Assembly: GCA_963734025.1 (NCBI GenBank)
Contig: CAVTFR010000013.1
Span: 1 to 64,000, forward strand
Origin: JACVRW01 sp963734025
GTDB taxonomy: Bacteria > Actinomycetota > Thermoleophilia > Solirubrobacterales > Thermoleophilaceae
Length of the DNA stretch: 64,000 bases
Direction of reading: 5' to 3'
The translations under genes and the position numbers were made by a program. Positions 1-10,437 of the stretch are shown here, piece after piece. Each line of letters begins with the position of its first letter. The first letter of the stretch is position 1. Below the pieces are notes generated by a model that saw nothing but the letters and a program-made list of their open reading frames with translations, did no database searches and was not told the origin of the DNA.

Positions 1-623
1 CCGTTCCTCAGGCGCTCCCTCGAAGCCACCGAGCACGACCGGTGCCGGGCCGCCCGCGGCCGCGAGCGCGGCCACGGCCTCGTGCTGGCGCTTGCGGCGG
101 CTGACGGCGCCGACCATCACCACGTACTCGTCCGGAAGGCCCTCCGGGGCGGCGGCGCCGACCACGGGGTCCACGCCGTTCGGCACTACGACGATCGGCT
201 CGGCGCCGCGGCCGACCAGCCGCCGCAACAGGCCCGCCTCGTAGTCCGTGAGCGCGACGACGATGTCGGCGCGCCGCAACAGCAGCCGCCGCTGCCAGGG
301 ACCGAACTCCGGGATCGGAAGGTGGTGGGCGACACGCTGGCGCCACTCGGCAAGCCCGGCGGGACGACCATCACCGGCGACACGACGAGCGGGACCCCCG
401 CGTTCCGCCGCCAATGGGTGACCCAGTGGGCCACGTCAGGCCCGCTCGATAAGGCGTGCAGGACGTCGAAGGAGCGAGCCTGTGCTCGAAACCGAGCCGG
501 AGCACCTCGTGGCCGCGCCGCTCGAGGGCCGCGGCGGTGCGCTCGACCTGCAGCTTGAGCCCGCCGCTCGCGAGGCTCGGGGGGCACGCCCCCGACGAGC
601 GCGATCCGGAGAGGCGCCCACAC
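1..623 (-). CDS. Glycosyltransferase family 4-like, 3' end outside window, frame-broken
   Basis: The product begins RIALVGGVPP, the usual Rossmann start of a GT-B glycosyltransferase. Later segments FDVLHALSSGP, ADIVVALTDYE and VVVPNGVDPV match GT4 features, the last being the acceptor/donor hinge motif. These segments lie in three different frames, so at least three single-base shifts interrupt it (near 585, 480 and 350). The GTG at 623 is chosen because a TAGATT hexamer lies 7 nt upstream. It likely adds a sugar to a lipid-linked surface glycan at the inner membrane face. It diverges from the methyltransferase at 643. The C-terminus lies beyond position 1. Sugar specificity cannot be read. 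Confidence 0.7.
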
Positions 624-628
624 GACCC

Positions 629-637
629 GTAATCTAG
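629..637. promoter_or_regulatory. Bidirectional overlapping -10 core (TAATCTA)
   Basis: Plus-strand TAATCT (630-635) lies 7 nt before the GTG at 643. Minus-strand TAGATT (631-636) lies 7 nt before the GTG at 623. Both spacings fit leaderless transcripts. No clear -35 was identified. Confidence 0.45.
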
Positions 638-642
638 CCTCG

Positions 643-1357
643 GTGTCCGCCCCGCTACCCGCGAGCGTGGCCGCGTTCGTCGCCGCCTCGCCGATCCAGC
701 GCAGACCCATCGCCGCCGCCGTCGCCGCGGCCGCCGCGGATCTCCCGCGGGGGTCGCGCATGCTCGACGCCGGCTCCGGCGAGGCCCCGTATCGCGCGCT
801 GTTCGCCCACTGCGAGTACCTCACCCAGGACTGGCCGGGCAGCGTTCACCCCGGGCGCGCGCGCCGCGGACGTCGACGCGGACCTGCAGGAACTCCCGCT
901 AGAGGATGCGGGCTTCGACTTCGTTCTCTGCACCGAGGTGCTCGAGCATGTGAGCGATCCGGCCCGCGCCTGTGCGGAGATACGCCGGATCCTCAAGCGC
1001 GGAGGCAGCACCCTGGTAACCGTCCCGTTCGTTGGAGAGCTGCACGAGGAACCACACGACTACCAGCGCTTCAGGCTCGTACGGCATCGAGAGCGCTACT
1101 CGCCGCGGCGGGCTTCGAGCAGGTGCGTGCGGAGCCGCTCAGCGGCTACTACGCGACCCTCGCTCACGTGATGCGCCACTCCGGCCTCGCGACGCGCCCA
1201 CGCCAGGGGCGGCAGGGGCGGCCGCCCGTGCGGCCGCATTCTCGCTGCTCTGCGTGTCGGGTGTCATTCAGCGCATCGCCCCGGGACTCGACCGGCACCG
1301 CTCGACGAGCGCCACGCGCTGCCGGTCGGCTGGCTGTGCCGCGGCACCGCCGCATAG
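643..1357 (+). CDS. Class I SAM-dependent methyltransferase, frame-broken
   Basis: The first segment carries motif I, MLDAGSGEAPYR. A second frame gives FDFVLCTEVLEHVSDP (motif IV region, typical of Methyltransf_11/23 enzymes) and LKRGGSTLVTVPF. The first frame then resumes with LLAAAGFEQVR, and a last segment ends GWLCRGTAA before the TAG at 1355. Shifts lie near 860, 1080 and 1200. The intact protein would be about 235 residues. In this locus it probably methylates a sugar or glycan end. The GTG start is supported by the leaderless -10 at 630-635. Confidence 0.7.
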
Positions 1358-1367
1358 GGTGCGCGCG

Positions 1368-1920
1368 ATGCGCGACCGCCTGCTCAGCCTGGCCCTTCAC
1401 TGGGCTCCGCCGCCCGAGTACGTGCTGAACCACTTCGTCAATCGCCTCCCTCTGGTCGACGCCCGCATGGCCGCGTATGAGGCGTTCGGGGTCCAGTTCG
1501 CGGACGCGCCGCAGCACGGTGATGCTGGCGCCGAGTCTGGAGCCGGCAAGCTCCAGATCGGCGCGCGACACGATAGTCGGCCGCCACTGCCTGGTGGACG
1601 CCCGCGGCGGCATCACGATCGGCGACCGGGTCAACATCACGCTCCTACGCCCGGCTCATGACCGCAAAGCACGAGATCAACGAGCCCGAGGCCCCCGCGA
1701 CCTTCGAGCCGATCGTGATCGAGGACCAGGTCTGGATCGCGCTCGGGCGCGACCGTCCTCGGCAACGTGAGGATCGGCGAGGGCGCAGTCGTCGCGGCCG
1801 GCGCCGTGGTCACCAAGGACGTGCCGGCGCGCACGGTCGTCGGCGGGGTCCCCGCGGCCGATAGGCGAGCGGCGTCCCGGTGTCGGGCAGGAGCGCGGCT
1901 ACCGGCCCAACTGGGCCTAG
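1368..1920 (+). CDS. Hexapeptide-repeat acetyltransferase, frame-broken
   Basis: After an N-terminal segment (MRDRLLSLALHW), shifted frames give CLVDARGGITIGDRVNI, MTAKHEINEP, PIVIEDQVWI and IGEGAVVAAGAVVTKDV, the hexapeptide beta-helix and His-containing loop of the WcaF/maltose O-acetyltransferase group. The frame-corrected end is GYRPNWA followed by TAG at 1918. It likely O- or N-acetylates a sugar of the surface glycan using acetyl-CoA. The ATG at 1368 is preceded by TAGGGT (1355-1360) at 7 nt, and this hexamer includes the stop codon of the upstream methyltransferase. Confidence 0.7.
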
Positions 1921-1954
1921 GGCGCCGCGCGATGCGGCGCTAGGCTGGCGCCCC

Positions 1955-2707
1955 ATGCCGTCCGCCAAGAGCCGTCCTCCTGGCGCGTGCGTCACGAGGT
2001 CTCACGGGTCGCGGCCGGCCGCCGCGCCGAGCGCACCCACCCCGACCTCGAGCCCGAGTTCCTCGAGCTCGGCGAGCGCTGCGCGCCGTTCACGATGACC
2101 AGCGTCGAGCGGATGTACGCGCTCTGGTCCGGCGGTCGGCACGTCCGCCGCCACGGGATCGCCGGCGACGTCGTCGAATGCGGCGTGTGGCGCGGAGGCA
2201 GCTCGATGATCGCGGCGCTCGACTGCTCGAGCGAAGGCGACGCGAGCGGACGCTGTGGCTCTACGACACGTTCGAGGGCATGAACGACCGACGAGCACGA
2301 CGTGGCGATCGACGGCCCAGTGCCGCCGAGCACTGGGAGCGACACGAGGGCACGCCGCGGCGATCCCGTCTTCGCGTACGCGGCGCTCGACGATGTGCGC
2401 ACGAACATGGAGTCGACCGGACCCGGACGAGCGCGTCGCGCTACGTCGCGGGCAAGGTCGAGGACACGATCCCCCGGAGCGCCTGACCGGATCGCGCTCC
2501 TGCGCCTCGACACCGACTGGTACGAGTCGACGCGCCACGAGCTCGAGCACCTCTATCCGCGCTCGACGCCGGGCGGGGTGCTGATCATCGACGACTACGG
2601 CCACTGGGCGGGGCGCGCGAGGCGGTCGACGAGTGCTTCGCCGGGCGCTCGACGCCCCCCTGCTCGCCCGGGTCGACTACACGGGCCGGATCGGCGTGAA
2701 GCGCTGA
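1955..2707 (+). CDS. TylF/macrocin O-methyltransferase family protein, frame-broken
   Basis: The segments FTMTSVERMYALW, GDVVECGVWRGGSSM, LWLYDTFEGM, RLDTDWYESTRHEL and GGVLIIDDYGHWAG follow the order of TylF-type O-methyltransferases, which use SAM and a divalent metal on sugar hydroxyls. Several single-base shifts separate them (near 1985, 2240, 2285, 2430, 2480 and 2620). The end GRIGVKR and TGA at 2705 are in a plausible frame. The ATG at 1955 has TAGGCT 8 nt upstream. Neighbouring gmd suggests a deoxysugar substrate, but this is inferred. Confidence 0.72.
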
Positions 2708-3662
2708 CGCGACGACCGCGCTCATAACCGGGATCACCGGCCAGGATGGTTCCTATCTCGCTGAGCTGCTGCTGGAGCGCGGCTACGAGGTCCACGGCAT
2801 GGTCCGCCGGGCATCGACCGAGAAGTTCGACCGCATCGAGCACATCCGCGACCGGATCACGCTCCACCAGGGCGACCTGCTCGACCAGCGCTCGCTCGTC
2901 GACGCGCTCCGAGGCCGTCCAAGCCCGACGAGATCTACAACCTCGCAGCCATGTAGCTACGTCGCCGCGTCGCTGGATCCAGCTGACCCTGACCGCCGAG
3001 TTCACCGGCGTCGGCGTCACCCGCATCCTCGAGGCGATGCGCGAGGTAGGCCCGGAGGCGCGCTTCTACCAGGCGTCCTCGAGCGAGATGTTCGGCAAGG
3101 TGCGCGAGGTCCCGCAGAACGAGCAGACGCCGTTCTACCCGCGCAGTCGCCGTACGGCGTCGCCAAGGCGTACGCCCACTTCATCACCGTCAATTACCGC
3201 GAGTCCTACGACATGCTACGCGAGCAGCGGGATCCTCTTCAACCACGAGAGCCCCCGCCGCGGGCTCGAGTTCGTCACCCGCAAGATCAGCTGGCACGTC
3301 GCCGCGATCAAGCTCGGGCTCGCGCGACGAGCTCTAGCTCGGCAACCTCGACGCCGAGCGCGACTGGGGCTACGCCAGGACTACGTCGAGGCGATGTGGC
3401 TGATGCTCCAGCAGGACGAGCCGGATGACTATGTGATCGCCACCAACGAAACGCACTCCGTGCGCGAGCGCGTCGAGATCGCGTTCGACGAGGCGGGCCG
3501 GGACTGGGAGGCTATGTCGAGCTCGACCAGTCACTGAGCTTTGCCCAGCCGAGGTGGACCATCGATCGGTGACTACTCGAAGGCCTAGCGAGAGCTTGGC
3601 TGGAGCCCGCCACGAGCTTCGAGGAGCCGATCTGGCTGATGACCCGTTGGATGAGAGCTTGA
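2708..3662 (+). CDS. gmd: GDP-mannose 4,6-dehydratase, frame-broken
   Basis: Strong match to Gmd: LITGITGQDGSYLAELLL (NAD(P)-binding GxxGxxG), HGMVRRAS, FYQASSSEMFGKVRE, PYGVAKAYAHFITVNYRE (the YxxxK catalytic pair), GILFNHESPRRG and EFVTRKI. The tail, read across frames, gives AEVD, IGDYSKA and a final segment TSFEEPIWLMTRWMRA before TGA at 3660. It converts GDP-mannose to GDP-4-keto-6-deoxymannose. The start is unclear because the first codons follow directly on the previous stop and no in-frame start is visible. At least six shifts occur. The Rmd-type reductase at 17,330 could take its product to GDP-D-rhamnose. Confidence 0.85.
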
Positions 3663-3720
3663 GGCCGCGAGCGACCAGGCCTGGACGAGCCAGGCCGCGG
3701 AGAGGGCGCCGCCGGCGGCC

Positions 3721-4413
3721 GTGTCCACGGCAGCGACATCAACCTGCGGGCCAGGGCGCAGCTCGCCGAGTACGTGGCCGCCGCGGACCGCATAGCGCGG
3801 GCGCGGGCACCAGGACGTTCTCGACTGGGGCTGCGGCTACGGGCAGATGACCCAGCTGCTGGTCGAGCGCGGGCTCACGGTGACCTCGATCGACTACGAC
3901 CCGGACGCCGGAGCCGAGCCGGTGGCGCGACCGCTCGAGCGCTTCCCCGGCCGCGAGGCGATTCTGACCGCCGATCCGGTGCGGCTCCCGTTCGACGACG
4001 CCGCCTTCGACGCCGTGCTGTCGATGGGCGTGCTCGAGCACGTGAGCGACCCCGACGCCAGCCTCGACGAGCTGCACCGCGTCCTGCGGCCCGGCGGCCT
4101 TCTCTACTGCCACAAGCTGCCGAACCGGCGCTCATACCTGGAGGCGATCGCCAGGCGGAGCGGGCGTAGTACTTCCATGGCCAGCTCCCTACGACCGCCT
4201 CGTACACGGTCGGCGAGGCACGCGCGATCGTCGTGCGGCATGCGTTCGAGCCGCTCTGGGTGCGACGGATGAACATGCTGCCGCTCACGCTCGCCAGCCC
4301 GCCGCTGAACGCCGCGCGCGCCGGCCGCCTGGGCAGCGAACCGCATCCTCTCGCGCGTACCGCTTCTGAACCGCTGGGCCACGAACGTCGAGCTCGTGGC
4401 GCGGCGCGTCTAG
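3721..4413 (+). CDS. Class I SAM-dependent methyltransferase, frame-broken
   Basis: Motif I appears as VLDWGCGYGQMTQLL in a corrected frame, followed by VTSIDYDP (motif II), FDAVLSMGVLEHVSDP (motif IV) and VLRPGGLLYCHKLPNRRSY. The tail in a third frame ends NVELVARRV and TAG at 4411. The start is uncertain; coding similarity begins near VHGSDINLRA at about 3724. Shifts lie near 3760, 3825, 4165 and 4340. The substrate is probably a sugar or lipid-linked glycan. It converges on the FkbM gene, and the two stop codons share the tetranucleotide CTAG (4410-4413). Confidence 0.68.
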
Positions 4414-5140
4414 CGCGCCACGAAGTTCCAGATCGGCTCGTGGAAGACATCCTCGAACCGCCGCCGCGAGTATGGCCCCTGGCCGGCGAGGTCGAAGATG
4501 CGCAGGTCGCAGTCGCGGACGAGCAGGTCGTGGAGGTCCCCGGGGGTGGCACCGTAGCGCTCGATAACCGCCGGCCCCGTGCTCGAACACGATCACCGGC
4601 CGGTGGCGGGCGATGGTCTCGGCGGCCCCGCGCAGGACGAGCAGCTCCGCACCCTCGACGTCGATCTTCATGAACGACGGCTCGAAGCCCTCGGGCAGGA
4701 CGTCGTCGAGCCGCTCGGTCGGAACAGTGATCTCGTTGACCTCCTCGCCCGCCGGCATGTCTCGTCGCCGCAGGCCGGAGTAGCCGGGCGCGGTCACGAC
4801 GTGCTGGAAGCTGGACTCGTCCGTTCTCGTCCGACAGCGCGGCGCCGCGGATCTCCACGCCCGGGAGCTCCGCCGAAGTCGCGCTCGAGATTCGCGCGGA
4901 GCTCCGGGATGGGCTCGAAGGCGAGATGGCGCCCTGCCGGAGCGAGCGCGGACCAGCTCGCGCAGGACGGCGCCCTCGTGGGCGCCCACCTCGATCGTGT
5001 GCGCGTCCGGCGCCAGCGCCACGGCCACTATCAGCGTCATCGATTCGTGATCGCGCAGGTCGCGGCGGAGGCCCGCGTTCGTCAGCGCGCGGAGGCGTTT
5101 GACCTGCTCCTCGACGCCAAGCCGCTCGGCCGCCTCGCAT
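4410..5140 (-). CDS. FkbM-family methyltransferase, frame-broken
   Basis: The FkbM core is clear: HTIEVGAHEGAVL (motif I), VPTERLDDVLP, SFMKIDVEGAELLVLRGA and RHRPVIVFEHG. The corrected tail ends IWNFVAR with TAG on 4410-4412. The N-terminal portion, read as VEEQVKRLRALTN in another frame, extends upstream of the internal ATG at 5040 to about 5140. FkbM enzymes O-methylate sugars or other small hydroxyl substrates with SAM. Frame changes occur near 5040, 4960-4820 and 4570. It lies downstream of the flippase gene on the same strand, so it is likely co-transcribed. Confidence 0.72.
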
Positions 5141-5187
5141 CACGGCCCGGGCGCGCTCTGGTGGCTGCGGACATGCGGGGGAAGACC

Positions 5188-6635
5188 CTAGCGGCGCGCG
5201 ATCAGGCGTCGCGCCCCGTCCACCAGCTCCGGAGGAACCACTCGCAGCGCGAGAGCGCCGGCCACGAACACCACCCCCGCGAGGGCGCCGCGCACCACGG
5301 CCGGGCCGAGTCCCGAGAGCCCCAAAGCTGCCGCCGGCAGAGCCGCGAGCAGCACCTGAGGAGCGCCGGCAGCGAGATGCTGCGCCCGGGTCCGGCGCGG
5401 CGAGCAGGAGCGTAGGTGGTGATGCACACGGCAGCATCTCCCGCGACGGCAGCGGCTGCCGCCCCGTCCGCCTCGAACTCCGGGATCAGCACGAGTCCGG
5501 CCACGATCAGGATCGCTATGCCGATCGCGCTGGCGGCAACCAGCACCTTGACCCGGCCCATGCCGAGCAGCGTCGGCGTCCAGGCCGCAGCGAGGAAGAC
5601 GGGCACCAGCACGAGACTCTGGATGCGGAGGACGCTCGCCGCGGGGCGGTACTCCTCACCCCCGAGCAGGACGACGAGCGGCTCCGCTGCGATCGCCAGC
5701 ACGAGGACGAGCAGGGTCCCGAGCGCCACGACCTCGGTGGTGCGCGGCCGTGACGTAGTTGAGCGCTCGTTGTCGCGGGCGGCGACCGTCATGACCGGGA
5801 GGCTCACCGAGATCAGGAGGAACGGTAGCCCGATGAACAGCTCGACGATCCGCGTTGAGGTCACGTAGTAGCCGATCTCGTCCTCGTTGCCCGACACCAG
5901 CGACATCAGCACGACAAGCACGCGCAGGTAGATCACGCCGAGCGTCGTCGCAACCGCCACCGGCAGGCCGATCACCGCGAGGGCGCGCAGCTCTCGCGCC
6001 CCCAGCGCGGCAGAACCAGGTGGTGGCGCGCGAGCAGGAGCGGGGTGGCCAGGATCAGGACGATGCCCGCTGCGAGCTGCGCGGCGAAGAAGGGCAGCAG
6101 AGCGGCGCCCGCCAGCGCGAGGATGGCGAACGCCGACGGTCAGCACTCCCTGGCGGAGCACCTCATTCAGCGCGAGCCTGCCGTTGCGAACTCGACCGCC
6201 AGCGGCAGCAGCATGGCGCTCTGGACGCTCAATAGGAAGATCCCGCCGCCCGCGATCAGTGTGCCGAGCACCATGTCCGAGTCGTAGCCCACAAGCGCGG
6301 CGAAGCCCACCGCGAGGACCACCGCCATGCCCGTCAGCACGATCCGAATGCCGAGGACATGGGCGAGCAGGGTCCGCCTCGCCTCGCCCTCCTCGCGCAG
6401 CGCGAGCTCACGCGTCCCCGTCATCGTCAGACCGGCGTCGCTGACCCCCTGGACGATCGGCGACCAGCGCCATGACGGTGCCGTAGCGGCCGAAGTCCGC
6501 AACGCCGAGGTAGCGGAGCAGAACGACCGCGCCGGCGGCGGTGAGCAGGTTGGTAGCGACGAAGCCGATCGCCCGCTGGGCGCCGCCGCGGACCACCCGG
6601 TGGGCGACGTCCTCGCCGGCGAGGACGTCACTCAT
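5188..6635 (-). CDS. Wzx-like polysaccharide flippase (MOP superfamily), frame-broken
   Basis: Long hydrophobic segments spread over the gene match an oligosaccharide flippase of the MATE/MOP superfamily: near the start LLTAAGAVVLLRYLGVADFG, then LGIRIVLTGMAVVLAVGFAAL, and later IVELFIGLPFLLISVSLPVM and VLVAASAIGIAILIVAGLVL. About 12-14 membrane helices would be expected in the roughly 480 residues. The ATG at 6633-6635 overlaps the stop of the upstream glycosyltransferase (ATGA). The last segment ends GARRLIARR with TAG at 5188. Shifts are near 6450, 6165, 6000, 5750 and 5400. It should flip undecaprenyl-linked repeat units. Confidence 0.75.
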
Positions 6636-7862
6636 CGCCGGGCAGCCTCGCGCAGCACGCGCTCGAGCTGGTCGCCGAGCGCCCGCCAGTCGAAGTCGCG
6701 CTCGGCGCGCGCACGTCCCGCGGCGGCTAGACCCGCTCTGCGGCCGGGGTCGGCGAGCAGCTCGACGATGGCCGCGGCGAAGCGGTCCGGATCGTCTTCC
6801 ACCAGCAAATGCCGACCTGCCTCGAGCCCGAGGCCCTCGTAGCCGAGTGAGGTAGAGACGACGGGCCTGCCGGCCGCCAGCGCTTCGATGATCTTCACGC
6901 GGATGCCCGCCCCGGTCTGGATCGGTGCCACCACAACGTGCGCGGCCTCGAAGTAAGGCGCCATCGACGGGACGAAGCCTGCCACCGTCACGCCCGTCGC
7001 CGCCGTTGAGCGCCTGGATCGACGGCGCCGGGTCACGCCCGACGATGTCAAGCCGGGCATCCGTCAGCCGCTCCCGGACGAGCGGCCACACCTGCTCGGC
7101 GAGCCAGACGCCCCCTTGATGGTTGGGCGGGTAGCTCATCGTGCCGGTGAAGAGCACCCGCGGCGGCCCGTCACGCTCAGGGGTCGGGCGAAGCGCTGAG
7201 ACGTCGACGCCCGTTGGGATGAGCGCCACGCGCGGGCAGCCCATTCGATCAGCTGGTCGCGCTCGACAGTCGAGACCGCGATGGCCGTGTGGAAGCGCGG
7301 CAAACAGCTCCGCCCTGACAAAGCGCCGGTAGCGCCAGGCCTCCGCCCTGAAGGGCGAGCGCGAGGGTCCGCGGCGCGCCGCGCGCGCGACTCGTACCAG
7401 TTCCACAACAGGTTGTGGCAGGTGAGGACCGACGGCAGCCGCTCCGGAAGGTCGCGGGCCCAGGCCATCGACATGTCGTGGCCGATCAACGCGACGTCCG
7501 GGTCGCAGGCTCGCCGGCGGCGTCGAGCGCAACCTGCCGGAGGCGGGTCCAAAAGACACGCATCTCGAGCGCCCGCTCGGGCTGGACCAAAGCGGCGCCC
7601 AGCACCGCCGGCTCCGCCGACACCGCCCGCGCGACCTCCTCCACGGGGTTCGGCGGGCTAAGGCCACCCGCACAGGACTCCCACGTCCTCGAGCGCCCGC
7701 ACCGTCTCGCGCTCGTCGCGGGAGCACCGGCGAGACATTCACGACGTCATGCCCGAGCTCCGCCAAACGGCGGCAGAGGAAGAACTCACGGGTGCGACCA
7801 CCGCCGCCGCCCGGCTCGTACGGCAGTCCGGCGTGAGGTGCAAAATGGCGCAAGCGCCACAT
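6632..7862 (-). CDS. Glycosyltransferase family 4, frame-broken
   Basis: The N-terminus in one frame includes RTREFFLCRRLAELGHDVVN, with a Gly-rich donor-site loop just before it. Later segments are PSVLTCHNLLWNWYESR, VLFTGTMSYPPNHQGGVWLA, AHVVVAPIQTGAGIRVKIIEA and GRPVVSTSLGYEGL (the EX7E region of GT4 enzymes). About 410 residues are expected. The ATG at 7862 is chosen because the product then begins MWRLRHFAPH. The end overlaps the flippase start by ATGA. Numerous shifts occur (about 7740 to 7020). Substrate unknown. Confidence 0.72.
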
Positions 7863-7871
7863 GATGGCGAC

Positions 7872-8862
7872 GTGACATCCTTCCGCGCCGTGTCCACGCC
7901 GAAAGCCCGCGACCGAGCTGCCCGGTGTGCGGCGCCGGCTCGACCGCACCGCGACTGCGCTTCGGCGACTACTCGATCCTGCGCTGCCCGTGCTGCGGCC
8001 TCCAGTTCACCCATCCGCTGCCCGGATCCGGGCACGCTCGCCAGTGCCTACAACAGCGAGTACAGCGTCGACTTCGAGAACTACGTGAGCGGCCGGGTCG
8101 GCGATGACAAGCTCGACATGCTCGACCGGCTCCTTCCCAAGCGGGGCAGGCTGCTCGAGATCGGGGCTTCCTACGGTGAGTGGCTCCGTTCGGCCCGCGA
8201 CCGGGGCTGGGAGGTCGCCGGCGTCGAGATCTCCGAGGCTGCCGCGAGGCATGGACGGGAGCAGCTCGGCCTCGACATCGCGACCGGCGATGCGATCGCG
8301 GCGCCCGGCGACCACGGCTCTTACGACGCGATCGTCATGTGGCACGTGCTCGAGCACACCGTCGACCCGGCGGCCGTCGTGGCGCGAGTGGCGGAGCTGC
8401 TCCGCCCAGGCGGCGTCTTCGCGCTGAGCGTCCCGAACGGCGACAGCCTCGGCAGCCGGATAGGGGGCACCTGGTGGCACTGGATGGCACCACCGTTTCA
8501 CCTCTGGTACTTCACGTCTGCATCGATCCGCATCCTGCTGGAGCGCAACGGGTTCGCGGGACACCCAGGTGGAGATCCGGCGCGGAGACGGGTACGACCC
8601 GCTCATGAACCTGGCGATCGCGGCGGCCGGCCACGCCGCCGAGGCGGGCCGCCGGTTGCGCAGCACGGACGCCGCCGCGCCAACCGGAGCCTTCGCGAGC
8701 AGCGGCTCGTCAGGGCGGCGAGCGTTCGCGCTCACCCAGCGCGTCACGTCGACGATCACGAGGGCGGCCGACGGCCCCCTGCGTCGCTTCGAGGCACGCG
8801 GCCACGGCGACGAGCTGGCCGTGCAGGCGCGCCGTCGCGCCGAGGGCGGCTCGTCGTGGTGA
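7872..8862 (+). CDS. Methyltransferase with N-terminal zinc ribbon, frame-broken
   Basis: Read across frames, the N-terminus contains PVCGAGSTAP and ILRCPCCGLQF, two CxxC knuckles typical of sugar C-methyltransferase-like proteins. The class I SAM domain follows: LLEIGASYGEWLRSA, VAGVEISEAAA, YDAIVMWHVLEHTVDP and LLRPGGVFALSVPNGDS. The tail in a shifted frame ends EGGSSW. Shifts lie near 7915, 8030 and 8563. The start is uncertain because only 9 nt separate this GTG from the divergent glycosyltransferase start at 7862. The stop overlaps the hddA GTG (GTGA). It may methylate a nucleotide sugar or glycan sugar. Confidence 0.68.
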
Positions 8863-9869
8863 TACGGGCCAAGGCGCCGCTGCGGATCTCGTTCGCGGGC
8901 GGCGGCACCGACGTCCCGCCCTTCCCCGCGGAGGAGGGCGGGCTCGTCCTGAACGCCACCATCAACCGCTTCGCATGGGGCAGCCTGCAGACCCGGGAGG
9001 ATCAGAACGTCTCGATCCATTCGGTCGACTTCGGGCTCTCGGAGGAGTTCAAGGTCGACGACGACTTCGGCTTCGACGGCCGGCTCGGCCTCGCCAAGGC
9101 GGCCGTGCGGCGCTTCGCCGACGACGCGGGGTTCGATCTCCTGCTGCACTCGAACGCCCCGCCCGGGTCCGGCTTGGGCGCGTCGTCGGCGATGATGGTC
9201 GCGCTGATCGGAGTGCTGAAGGAGCTCCAGCGCCTGCCGATGACCGACTACGAGCTGGCCGAGCTCGCCCATAACATCGAACGGGAGGAGCTCGGCATCG
9301 GGGGCGGCCGCCAGGATCAGTACGCGGCCACCTTCGGCGGCTTCAACTTCATCGAGTTCGAGGGCGCCCGCACCGTCGTCAACCCGCTCCGCATCCGCGA
9401 GCACGTGGTCCTAGAGCTCGAGCACAACCTGCTGCTGGTCTACACCGGGATGACTCGGCAGAGCGATCACATCATCGATGACCAGACCGCGCGCTTCGAG
9501 CGCCGCGACGCGGATACCGTGCGCGGTCTGACCGAGCAGAAGGAGCTTGCGGTCGTGATGAAGAACGCACTCCTCCGGGGTCACCTCGACGAGTTCGGCG
9601 ACCTGCTCGCGACCGCTTGGCAGGCGAAGAAGCGCATGTCGGATCGGATCACCAATGCACGCATCGACGAGCTCTACTCCGAGGCCTGCGCGGCGGGTGC
9701 GGTCGGCGGCAAGGTCACCGGCGCGGGCGGCGGCGGCTACCTGCTGCTCTATTGCAGCGAGGGCGCGCGCCACAACGTGGCGGCGCGTATGACGCAGCTG
9801 GACGCGCGCGTCGAGGAGTTCGCCTTCGAGCCGGGTGGCCTGCGGACCTGGAGAGCGCGTGGCTCCTGA
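8859..9869 (+). CDS. hddA: D-glycero-D-manno-heptose 7-phosphate kinase (GHMP family)
   Basis: Intact GHMP kinase of about 336 residues. The N-terminus APLRISFAGGGTDVPPF is the hallmark of the HddA branch; SNAPPGSGLGASSAM is the ATP-binding motif 2 and VTGAGGGGYLLL is motif 3. HddA phosphorylates heptose 7-phosphate at C1 (alpha), feeding the GDP-heptose route, unlike HldE of the ADP route. The GTG at 8859 overlaps the upstream stop; a GTG one codon earlier is possible. The gene is followed at once by gmhA and gmhB, so the three form one operon. No hddC guanylyltransferase is seen beside them. Confidence 0.88.
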   Translation: MIRAKAPLRISFAGGGTDVPPFPAEEGGLVLNATINRFAWGSLQTREDQNVSIHSVDFGLSEEFKVDDDFGFDGRLGLAKAAVRRFADDAGFDLLLHSNAPPGSGLGASSAMMVALIGVLKELQRLPMTDYELAELAHNIEREELGIGGGRQDQYAATFGGFNFIEFEGARTVVNPLRIREHVVLELEHNLLLVYTGMTRQSDHIIDDQTARFERRDADTVRGLTEQKELAVVMKNALLRGHLDEFGDLLATAWQAKKRMSDRITNARIDELYSEACAAGAVGGKVTGAGGGGYLLLYCSEGARHNVAARMTQLDARVEEFAFEPGGLRTWRARGS

Positions 9870-10437
9870 CCGGGAGCTGGTCGAACGGGCGATCGCGGAG
9901 AACGCGGCGCTCAGCCAGGCACTCCTCGAGGGCGAGCTGCCGGCCGCCGTCGAGGAGGCCGCGGGGCTGCTCAGCGAAGCGCTCGATCGCGGCGGCAAAC
10001 TTCTCCTGTTCGGAAACGGCGGGAGCGCCGCGGACGCCACCCACATCGCCGCCGAGTTCGTGGGCCGCTTCCTGCTCGAGCGGCCCGCTGCGGCGGCACT
10101 ATCGCTGTCCGACAACGCCTCCGCGCTCACAGCGATCGCCAACGACTATGGCTTCGACAGGGTCTTCGCGCGGCAGGTCGAGGCGTTCGGTAAGAGCGGC
10201 GACGTGGGAATGGCGATCACCACGAGTGGGGCTTCGCCGAATGTGCTGGAGGGGCTGCGTACCGCGCGTGCGCTCGGCATGCGGACGATCGCTCTCACCG
10301 GCACCAGGGGCGAATCGCTCGAGCGCGACGTGGACGTCCTGATCGCGGTGCCGTCGACAGCGACGCCTCGCATCCAAGAGGCCCACACCCTCATCGCGCA
10401 CCTCATCTGCGAACTCGTCGAGCGCCGATGGAGCTGA
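9859..10437 (+). CDS. gmhA: Phosphoheptose isomerase (SIS domain)
   Basis: Intact, 192 residues, the usual GmhA length. KLLLFGNGGSAADATHIAAE is the SIS phosphosugar-binding loop; GDVGMAITTSGASPNVLEG and RTIALTG follow, and the C-terminal helix QEAHTLIAHLICELVE carries the catalytic His/Glu pattern. It converts sedoheptulose 7-phosphate to D-glycero-D-manno-heptose 7-phosphate. The GTG at 9859 is preferred because GGAGAG lies a few bases upstream; a GTG at 9835 would overlap hddA more. The start overlaps hddA by 11 nt and the end overlaps gmhB, pointing to coupled translation. Confidence 0.92.
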   Translation: MAPDRELVERAIAENAALSQALLEGELPAAVEEAAGLLSEALDRGGKLLLFGNGGSAADATHIAAEFVGRFLLERPAAAALSLSDNASALTAIANDYGFDRVFARQVEAFGKSGDVGMAITTSGASPNVLEGLRTARALGMRTIALTGTRGESLERDVDVLIAVPSTATPRIQEAHTLIAHLICELVERRWS

